From a bacterium (GTDB taxonomy: Bacteria > Patescibacteriota > Saccharimonadia > Saccharimonadales > Saccharimonadaceae): a DNA stretch of 9,139 nt. A program made the position numbers and the translations under genes. Location: positions 1-9,139 of the forward strand of contig JAJZQE010000021.1 of the NCBI GenBank assembly GCA_021847685.1, read 5' to 3'. The notes beneath the pieces are model-generated. The model searched no databases and was not told the DNA's origin. It saw nothing but the letters and a program-made list of their open reading frames with translations. Positions 1 to 4,798 of this stretch are shown one piece after another. Each line of letters starts with the position of its first letter. Within the stretch, counting starts at the first letter, position 1.

Positions 1-374
1 TGACAACAATGAACCCTTGGTGTATTGATCAACATGGCTCGAGTGGTCTGACTGAACGATCGCGTCAAAGCAAGATTAGCCAAGCGGCGGCCGAGACTAA
101 ATTACTAACTTTCATTAATAAAAATTTTGATAAAGATCAGCCGGTTTTACTAGCTGGCAACTCAATTCACATGGATCGGCGCTTTATCAGTGCGTTGTGG
201 CCACGGGTTGATGCTAAATTGCATTACCGTATGCTCGATGTTAGCGCCTGGAAAGTGGTGTTTGAAGGCAAATTTAATAAGAAGTTTGCTAAACCGCAGG
301 ATCATCGAGCGCTCGGCGATATTCGTGGTAGTATTATGGAATTACAATATTATTTAGCTAAATTTAAACTCTAA
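1..374 (+). CDS. orn: Oligoribonuclease (3'-5' exoribonuclease), 5' end outside window
   Basis: Orn degrades 2-5-nt RNA oligonucleotides to mononucleotides at the end of mRNA decay in the cytoplasm. The reading frame is open to the left edge, so the gene starts upstream; the ATG at 9 is an internal methionine. From it 121 residues are visible, against about 181 for a full Orn, so roughly the first third, carrying the first DEDD acidic pair, is missing. Family signatures seen: MNPW...H..SGL, the block LLAGNSIHMDRRF (D56 counted from that Met is the third acidic residue), LHYRMLDVS, and DHRALGDIRGSI, which supplies the catalytic His (H99) and last Asp (D104) in the HxxxxD spacing of DEDDh exonucleases, then ELQYY near the C-terminus. 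No convincing T-tract terminator follows; a weak hairpin (GGCTA 388-392 with TAGCC 400-404) lies just downstream. Identification is secure from motifs. Confidence 0.93.
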   Translation, partial: TTMNPWCIDQHGSSGLTERSRQSKISQAAAETKLLTFINKNFDKDQPVLLAGNSIHMDRRFISALWPRVDAKLHYRMLDVSAWKVVFEGKFNKKFAKPQDHRALGDIRGSIMELQYYLAKFKL

Positions 375-495
375 AAACCGGTCGGTTGGCTATTTATACT
401 AGCCCAAAAAGTCTGATAGTGCCAAACAAGGGCGAGGTTTTGTGGTTTTATAAAAGCGTTCACTGTCAAGGTGATTTATTGACTTTTTATTATGA

Positions 496-524
496 TTGTG
501 GTAATTTTTACAGAGGTAGATAAT
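496..524 (+). promoter_or_regulatory. Candidate promoter for the 747-aa gene
   Basis: TTGTGG (496-501), 17-nt spacer, GATAAT (519-524), ending 10 nt before the ATG at 535. An alternative is TTGACT (479-484), N17, TAATTT (502-507), which would leave a leader of about 20 nt. A GAGG at 513-516 is 18 nt from the ATG, too far for a normal SD, which favours a leaderless or very short-leader transcript as at two other promoters here. The remainder of the 375-534 gap shows only the weak hairpin after orn. Confidence 0.35.
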
Positions 525-534
525 AAAAATACAC

Positions 535-2778
535 ATGGTAAACACTATTAAAGAATTACGGCACGAGGCTCTTCCGTCGGCAGAGCAACCGCTGTCGTCG
601 CCTCGCCAGATTGCTGATATAGTTCTTAATTATTGCGAAAAAGTAGCTCAGGGCCAAGACCTAGATATTATGAGCATATCCGCTTCAGTTGAAGAGGCGG
701 AAGCTGAATTGGCTATCTGGAACTGGGGTGATACTCAAGGACGAATAACTCCAGAATATGCTGAAGTGAGAAAAGATGTGATTTTAGAAATTGCGAACAG
801 CCTTCGGTCAACTCGACAGTCGGAAGAGGATCCTAATAAACCAAAAACAACTGCACTTGCTGCTGCTTTTAGCCATTCATTTTTGGGAATATCGCCGAAT
901 ATTACTGATTATGTTGGAGAAACCCAGGATAGTCTTCAGGTTCTCCGGGCGCTCGCTTCTGTGCCCGAACTCGCCTCGGCGTATCATACGAAATGTCATG
1001 GTCTGGCATATGATCTTGCGTTTGACCCAAATTGCGGAGACATTGTTGGCAAGCTACTTGATGATAGGTCGACCCTAGGCCAGCTCGAGGGGTTGCGCGT
1101 TCTCCGAGACATAACCTCGGTCATGCAGTATTCAGCTGGATATGATAGTGCAGAGGACGGGGCTGTCCGTATTGCGGATAAAATGTGGGAATATATAAGT
1201 GATGACAAAATCAAAACCTGGATGCCACAGGCGGTTGCCTTATCGTCGGTAAATCGCATCAATCTTGGAGAGGCGCCCCTTGATTCAATTGAAGGGATTG
1301 CACCAGAGATAATTGAAGAAGAAAAAGAATATGCACGTGGCAAGCATTTCTCTGGCGATTGGGCGAAGTTCCGTCCAATTCAGCTGGCCCCTGGTATGAT
1401 CGGAGCCCGCAGCGCATACGGTATCATCGAGGGTGCGGCGCTGGTTGATAAGAATCGGGTGGATTCGAATATATTTGATGGATTACCGCTCCGAGATATT
1501 TTCGCCATGTGTGGCGTAGAAGTGAGCGATGAAGAGGTCGAGTTGTTTCAGGAATTACGGAGTCCTGGAATACAGGGATATCTTGAATGGCAACTAGGAG
1601 GTGTTAATCTGGGCGATATCGATTTAGCGGCTCAGCTTAAACTCGTTAATTATATTGGTACACGACCCGCTGAGGATTTTAATAGAGTAACAAAGGTCAG
1701 CTCTGACCTATCGGACGGTGATGGACGGACATCTTTCTTAGAGGCGTTTTTAGCGACAGAATTTGGCGAAGATTACGGTGACGCCATACTAGATATTGCC
1801 GAGCACGCATCGCCCGAGCAGTCCGCCCATATATTTGAAACGATTAGGTCACTGCGAACACGAACGGGGGAGTTTGCTAAAATGTTCCAGGCAATTGATC
1901 CCAAGCTGGCCAATGCAACCGAAAGGGCGCTTAATGGGCGTATTACAGATGCCTTAACGTCTTTGCAGGAAGTGGCCGTCAGGGGATCGCTACACGAAGA
2001 CGTGGCGCCGCATCAGAAGAAGGCGGACTATATATATGATGGTCGGTTCGATATCGGTGTAGGGTCGATGGGCGAAGCAATTGAGATATTAGACGGTCTC
2101 GAGAAGACATTTGGACTGATGCACGACATCATCGATGCCAAGGATATTAAGATTACAAAAGTTAATAACGGCGAAAACCAGTTTGTATTATATAGGCTGA
2201 TGAGCGGTGCTATTGGCAACATGATGGTTTATATCCGTCCCGAAGGTGCTTACGGCTATGATAAAAATATAGAACACGGCAATCGTAAGGGGGTTGAGGC
2301 GTCAATCAGTTTTATGGTGGATCCAATTGATCCCCACAAGCTACTTATGCCAAAGGATCCTTCCGCTGTTAGTATTCGTTTTGATCATGAAGGCCGTTTG
2401 GTTGATGAGCCTCCAGATAGTGATAAGCGTGATCCAACGCGCAAAGACGGATTAATTTCTGTTGACGTGAGTTCTGGCGTAGGGCGATCAGATTCTTTAC
2501 CTGTACAGATTGGTCGATTTATTGCTGCGGGCAATCGGATACGTGCGCAACGCGAGGGGACGGAGGATTCATTACATCATAATACGAACTATTTCAACCA
2601 AGACAAATATGGTGATAGTGATGGTTTTGCGTGGCTTGCTCGAGGTGTTATACGCCAATTTGAGCTGTTAAGAAGAGCAACTAATTACAAAAGGCTTGGA
2701 AAGTTTACGTCTGGAGTATTTAATAACAAGACCGGCGCGTCGGTTGATGAATGGTCTGAGCTTGAAGAGGCTGCTTAA
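535..2778 (+). CDS. Large protein of unknown function (747 aa)
   Basis: No family is recognised. The 747-residue protein has no signal peptide or membrane-spanning segment that I can see and should be cytoplasmic. About the first 490 residues read as predominantly helical and acidic, with alternating short helices that could be a repeat-type scaffold. From about residue 500 onward it becomes richer in predicted strands and loops, with conspicuous blocks YRLMSGAIGNMMVYIRPEG, GNRKGVEASISFMVDP, VSIRFDHEGRLVDEP, ISVDVSSGVGRSDS and HHNTNYFNQDKYGDSDGFA. These look like a compact conserved domain rather than low-complexity sequence. The ATG at 535 is chosen because a promoter-like element sits immediately upstream; no SD is present. 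The stop codon (2776-2778) directly abuts the stop of the convergent trmB-like gene, so the two transcripts probably overlap. Composition matches the neighbours (one counted 60-base line, 2161-2220, is 25 of 60 G/C). It may be a lineage-specific protein. Confidence 0.85.
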   Translation: MVNTIKELRHEALPSAEQPLSSPRQIADIVLNYCEKVAQGQDLDIMSISASVEEAEAELAIWNWGDTQGRITPEYAEVRKDVILEIANSLRSTRQSEEDPNKPKTTALAAAFSHSFLGISPNITDYVGETQDSLQVLRALASVPELASAYHTKCHGLAYDLAFDPNCGDIVGKLLDDRSTLGQLEGLRVLRDITSVMQYSAGYDSAEDGAVRIADKMWEYISDDKIKTWMPQAVALSSVNRINLGEAPLDSIEGIAPEIIEEEKEYARGKHFSGDWAKFRPIQLAPGMIGARSAYGIIEGAALVDKNRVDSNIFDGLPLRDIFAMCGVEVSDEEVELFQELRSPGIQGYLEWQLGGVNLGDIDLAAQLKLVNYIGTRPAEDFNRVTKVSSDLSDGDGRTSFLEAFLATEFGEDYGDAILDIAEHASPEQSAHIFETIRSLRTRTGEFAKMFQAIDPKLANATERALNGRITDALTSLQEVAVRGSLHEDVAPHQKKADYIYDGRFDIGVGSMGEAIEILDGLEKTFGLMHDIIDAKDIKITKVNNGENQFVLYRLMSGAIGNMMVYIRPEGAYGYDKNIEHGNRKGVEASISFMVDPIDPHKLLMPKDPSAVSIRFDHEGRLVDEPPDSDKRDPTRKDGLISVDVSSGVGRSDSLPVQIGRFIAAGNRIRAQREGTEDSLHHNTNYFNQDKYGDSDGFAWLARGVIRQFELLRRATNYKRLGKFTSGVFNNKTGASVDEWSELEEAA

Positions 2779-3612
2779 TTACTTTTTAGATAACTCGTCA
2801 ACCGTTTGTCTAGAATGGTCCGCATAGGAGTGAATTATAAGTTTGCATAATTGGCGAAACGCTTCAGCTATGGGATGGCTGTCGACTATTGTTGCCATTT
2901 GAGTCTCGCCGAACGCGATGAGGGCGACTTTATTGCCATATATATCGATTTCAACAGGTGCAGTGTAGAATCCCTCGGGTAGGAAGGTGCGATGAAACAG
3001 CATCGCCTCGTCCTCGCCGGATTTAAGGTGTTGTAGAGCTAACTCTGTCATAGGAGTGAGTGCATAGGTATTAATGCCAGATTGCGCACGTTTTCTTCGA
3101 TAGTTGTCGAGATAATCACGACCCAGATCGGCGACATCAGCAGACGAGCGTATAAGGTAAATATCCTTGTGAGCACGAAGTGTGTCGTCGTATACTTCCT
3201 TGATACCATCTATACCCTGAAGGGTCCGTGTACCAGGAAGCTCATTGCTAACGTAAAATAGGTCTATTAATGGCAAAATACCCTGCTTAACCTCTTGCTC
3301 GTTGCGAATTACAACCTTGCGTCGCTTTTCGGCAAGAGCCTCAAGTGCTGAAGGATGGGTTGGGGCATAGAGCAGCTTTTTTCGTTGGTCGGTGGACTCT
3401 TTTTTAGTGGCTAGACCGAGTTTTTCTAGTTTTTCGCAGATCATATAACCATTGGTACGAGATTCACCGGTTTTATCGGCGAGGTCAACTGGAGTAAGGG
3501 CGCCGCTTTCAACTAGAGCCATATAACCACGTGCTTGACTGTCTGTTAGGCCAGCCTTATGAAGAATAGCTATGTATTCTTGCCCGTTTTTACTATCTGT
3601 CAGGTTATCCAT
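2779..3612 (-). CDS. TrmB-family winged-helix transcriptional regulator (277 aa)
   Basis: TrmB-type regulators bind operators through an N-terminal winged helix-turn-helix and sense small ligands, often sugars, through a C-terminal domain. Residues about 15-80 (ILHKAGLTDSQARGYMALVE..ALTPVDLADKTGESRTNGYMICEKLEKLGLA) match the TrmB winged helix, followed by the beta-wing and linker SALEALAEKRRKVV and a short helical linker (about 95-115). The rest (about 125-265; TRTLQGIDGIKEVYDD, IYLIRSS) resembles the TrmB C-terminal effector region; the ligand cannot be told. The length is normal for the family. The ATG at 3612 is supported by a promoter whose -10 ends 6 nt before it, giving a probably leaderless mRNA. 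A 25-bp palindrome overlaps the -35, so autoregulation is likely. A similar promoter drives the divergent structured transcript, which this protein may also control (inference). Confidence 0.85.
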   Translation of the reverse strand: MDNLTDSKNGQEYIAILHKAGLTDSQARGYMALVESGALTPVDLADKTGESRTNGYMICEKLEKLGLATKKESTDQRKKLLYAPTHPSALEALAEKRRKVVIRNEQEVKQGILPLIDLFYVSNELPGTRTLQGIDGIKEVYDDTLRAHKDIYLIRSSADVADLGRDYLDNYRRKRAQSGINTYALTPMTELALQHLKSGEDEAMLFHRTFLPEGFYTAPVEIDIYGNKVALIAFGETQMATIVDSHPIAEAFRQLCKLIIHSYADHSRQTVDELSKK

Positions 3613-3618
3613 ATCGGT

Positions 3619-3647
3619 ATAATAGCAAAGATTTATGCATTTGTCAA
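3619..3647 (-). promoter_or_regulatory. Promoter of trmB-like gene, leaderless type
   Basis: Read on the minus strand: TTGACA (complement of 3642-3647), 17-nt spacer, TATTAT (complement of 3619-3624), preceded by TGC to give an extended -10 (TGCTATTAT). The -10 ends 6 nt before the start codon, so the transcription start should fall at or very near the A of ATG. The -35 lies inside the left arm of the 25-bp palindrome. Confidence 0.8.
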
Positions 3648-3663
3648 TACTGTATTGACAAAT
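3639..3663. promoter_or_regulatory. Perfect 25-bp palindrome, likely operator
   Basis: Arms ATTTGTCAATAC (3639-3650) and GTATTGACAAAT (3652-3663) are exact reverse complements around a central T. It covers the -35 of the trmB-like promoter, a classic repressor position. TTATGCA is directly repeated on either side (3633-3639 and 3663-3669). A half-site-like ATATTGACAT recurs at 3710-3719 over the -35 of the divergent promoter. TrmB-family operators are palindromic, so the adjacent regulator is the obvious candidate binder (inference). Confidence 0.7.
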
Positions 3664-3711
3664 TATGCAGACGAATTACCTCTGTTATATACATTCTTTG
3701 ATAACACAATA

Positions 3712-3740
3712 TTGACATTTAATACAACTAATGCTATTAT
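3712..3740 (+). promoter_or_regulatory. Strong promoter for the module A transcript
   Basis: TTGACA (3712-3717), exactly 17 nt, TATTAT (3735-3740), with TGC before the -10 (extended -10). It has the same core as the divergent trmB-like promoter. The start site is predicted near 3746-3748, about 440 nt upstream of the GC-rich gene, so a long leader is transcribed. Confidence 0.8.
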
Positions 3741-3746
3741 GTAACA

Positions 3747-4060
3747 CAGTTGATCGAGAGGCAAATTGATCGACAAGTACGTTGAAAGGGTGGGATGTAG
3801 AAATAGCGTGAAGGATTGAGTCCACGCACATACATATGTGTCGGTGTTGATTCTCCTCTAACGCGTCGGGTGCTCGCCTGAGCCTGAGAAGTTCGGGAAG
3901 GAGACGACTATATATGAGCGAAAGCTCCATCAACCATTCAACTTTTAAAACAAGCTGCCTAGACCGCCACGTCCAAAGTGGCGGCTCGCTCCGAGCGGTT
4001 GAGTCGTCTGACCAACTCCACCGCCCAGAGCGGGTACTAAAGTATCTGCACGCACATTGA
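3747..4060 (+). ncRNA. Structured leader / candidate noncoding RNA of module A
   Basis: No known RNA class is recognised. Complementary segments occur along most of the interval. GTTGATC 3749-3755 pairs with GATCGAC 3768-3774 (one G-U). GCGTG 3806-3810 pairs with CACGC 3823-3827. CACAT 3827-3831 pairs with ATGTG 3836-3840, sharing one base with the previous helix. A long-range helix joins AGACGACT 3902-3909 to AGTCGTCT 4002-4009 (8 bp, perfect) and encloses three hairpins: GAGC-GAAA-GCTC 3916-3927, CCGCCAC/GTGGCGG 3964-3970:3978-3984, and GCTCG/CGAGC 3984-3988:3992-3996, which meets the previous one. Then CCGC 4021-4024 pairs with GCGG 4030-4033. It begins at a strong promoter and ends at the SD-pairing element. 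It could be a cis-regulatory leader, a processed stable RNA, or both. Confidence 0.5.
3914..4060 (+). CDS. Possible 48-aa leader peptide
   Basis: ATG at 3914 is preceded by AAGGAG (3898-3903), 10 nt away, and opens a 48-codon frame starting MSESSINHSTFKTSC and ending YLHAH before TGA at 4058-4060. No homology or localisation signal is recognised; the peptide is hydrophilic and His/Ser-rich. The stop lies 7 nt before the strand that pairs with the downstream SD, a geometry used in translational attenuators, where ribosomes on a leader ORF alter downstream pairing. Against it: the start codon's G is in the GAGC-GAAA-GCTC stem, the SD overlaps the 3902-4009 long-range helix, and most of the frame is explained by RNA helices. 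It may be a chance ORF in a structured RNA. Confidence 0.3.
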   Translation: MSESSINHSTFKTSCLDRHVQSGGSLRAVESSDQLHRPERVLKYLHAH

Positions 4061-4067
4061 CATTATA

Positions 4068-4177
4068 TTCTCCTGACAAATAGGTCTGGTCGGGATTCTG
4101 GCAATACTAGTAGCCGGTATCCTGATCAGACACGACGTTTGCGCCTTCAAGTGCGCACGTGATTTGACAGGAGAAGG
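4068..4177 (+). promoter_or_regulatory. SD-sequestering three-way junction (riboswitch-like element)
   Basis: TTCTCCTG (4068-4075) is perfectly complementary to CAGGAGAA (4168-4175), which contains the SD of the gene at 4185. This closing helix encloses two hairpins. One is a 13-bp stem with two G-U pairs (4084-4096 with 4119-4131), continued by CTGGC/GCCGG (4098-4102:4113-4117) under a 10-nt loop. The other has ACG/CGT (4135-4137:4158-4160) and TGCGC/GCGCA (4140-4144:4153-4157) with a TT bulge. An alternative TGAC/GTCA hairpin (4165-4168:4178-4181) would put the SD in its loop. In the closed state translation of the downstream gene should be blocked. The ligand or trigger is unknown, and it matches no riboswitch consensus I know. 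Confidence 0.65.
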
Positions 4178-4184
4178 GTCAGAA

Positions 4185-4586
4185 ATGACCATCATCAACG
4201 CCACCCCGCACAGCCTTGTCCTCCTCGCGGAGGACGAGGCTGGCGCCATCGCCGGCGTCGTCGGCTTCGGCCGCGGCCGGTCGGCCACGTTCCGTCAGGT
4301 GGCAGAGTTGGCGCCGTCGGGGCTTGTGCCCCGAGCGGCCACCAGCAAGTTGGCGCTCGAGCCGGTCGAGGTCGACGGTGCGATGATCCCCGTCGACCGC
4401 ACGGCCTACGGGGAGGTGCAGAACCTCCCCGAGCCCGACGGCGAGACGACGTACGTCGTCTCGCTGCTCACGGCGCAGGCCGCCGCCGCGGGTGGCCGCC
4501 CCACTGACGACTTGCTCGTCGTGGGCGAGGCCGTCCGCGATATGGACGGCAAGATCATCGGGTGTACCGGCTTCGGTCGCATCTGA
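4185..4586 (+). CDS. Small GC-rich protein of unknown function, phage/actinobacterial 'TPH' type (133 aa)
   Basis: The start ATG at 4185 is chosen over an in-frame TTG at 4164 because GGAGAAGG (4170-4177) is an ideal SD 7 nt upstream. The protein opens MTIINATPHSLVLL and contains GLVPRAATS, TAYGEVQNLP, TYVVSLLTAQA, DDLLVVGEAVRD and GKIIGCTGFG. This pattern (TPH near the N-terminus, GEVxxLP, YxVS, and a terminal GKxIGC) recalls small uncharacterised proteins I associate with phages and Actinobacteria; that recollection is from memory and untested. No catalytic motif, signal peptide or membrane segment is seen, so it is probably cytoplasmic. Composition is unlike the neighbours: one counted 60-base line (4201-4260) is 45 of 60 G/C and codons end mainly in G or C. 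That suggests acquisition from a high-GC donor, perhaps an actinobacterial host or its phage (inference). Expression is probably controlled by the SD-pairing element. Confidence 0.8.
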   Translation: MTIINATPHSLVLLAEDEAGAIAGVVGFGRGRSATFRQVAELAPSGLVPRAATSKLALEPVEVDGAMIPVDRTAYGEVQNLPEPDGETTYVVSLLTAQAAAAGGRPTDDLLVVGEAVRDMDGKIIGCTGFGRI

Positions 4587-4591
4587 CGATG

Positions 4592-4753
4592 CCAGTGTGA
4601 GTATCACTGGACACCAAAACTACTCTCATCCAACTGTGAACATTCTCAACGTCGAGCAAGCGAGTTGGCGCTTTGCATCGACCTGTTGCCTAACAGTAAA
4701 TTGGCCGCCGAGATATCTCGAATCTCATACGGAGGGCGCGATAGTCGCCCTCC
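4592..4753 (+). ncRNA. Structured 3' region of module A with loop pseudoknot
   Basis: Successive elements follow the stop codon. CCAGTG/CACTGG (4592-4597:4605-4610) forms a 6-bp hairpin. GTCGAGCAAGCG (4651-4662) pairs with 4669-4682 as a 12-bp stem with two single bulges, and its loop AGTTGG (4663-4668) is perfectly complementary to upstream CCAACT (4630-4635), giving a 6-bp pseudoknot. CTGTT/AACAG (4683-4687:4692-4696) has a 4-nt loop. CGAG-ATAT-CTCG occupies 4709-4720. GGAGGGCG/CGCCCTCC (4731-4738:4746-4753) comes last. No ORF with an SD is present. It could protect the 3' end, be a separate RNA, or be a recombination-type site; no class is recognised. Confidence 0.5.
4731..4753 (+). terminator. 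GC-rich hairpin ending module A, terminator-like without T-tract
   Basis: GGAGGGCG and CGCCCTCC form a perfect 8-bp stem with a 7-nt loop. It is followed by AAAATAC, not a T-run, so classical intrinsic termination is unsupported. Its place between module A and the helicase gene still suggests a transcript boundary or a barrier to 3' exonucleases. Confidence 0.4.
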
Positions 4754-4776
4754 AAAATACTTGAAGCCTCATTCTT

Positions 4777-4793
4777 TGTACAAATTTTGTACA
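4777..4793. promoter_or_regulatory. 17-bp palindrome before the helicase gene, possible operator
   Basis: TGTACAAA and TTTGTACA are exact reverse complements around a central T (4785). It lies 5 nt before the ATG at 4799. I could not assign convincing -35/-10 boxes for the helicase in this gap. The size and symmetry suit a dimeric repressor, but the binder is unknown. Confidence 0.4.
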
Positions 4794-4798
4794 CGGCA

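Noticed and set aside
2194..2225. Second hammerhead core (CTGATGAG in the 747-aa gene)
   Set aside because: No stem II closing to GAAA and no flanking helices; it is coding sequence.
3747..4184. Group I or group II intron, RNase P RNA, tmRNA or SRP RNA
   Set aside because: The conserved cores (intron domain V or the P7 strands, the GAGGAAAGTCC region, the tmRNA ends, the SRP GGAA loop with its symmetric loop) were not found.
4179..4607. 142-codon minus-strand open frame
   Set aside because: It is a shadow of the GC-rich gene at 4185; the plus frame has an ideal SD and a recognisable pattern.
4683..4753. Integron attC-like site (GCCTAAC at 4688-4694 after a cassette-like single ORF)
   Set aside because: No matching GTTAGGC or GTTRRRY partner lies at the 3' end of the structured region, and no integrase is present.
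4492..4764. 90-codon plus frame overlapping the end of the GC-rich gene
   Set aside because: It starts inside the gene out of frame, has no SD, and most of its length is the pseudoknotted 3' region.
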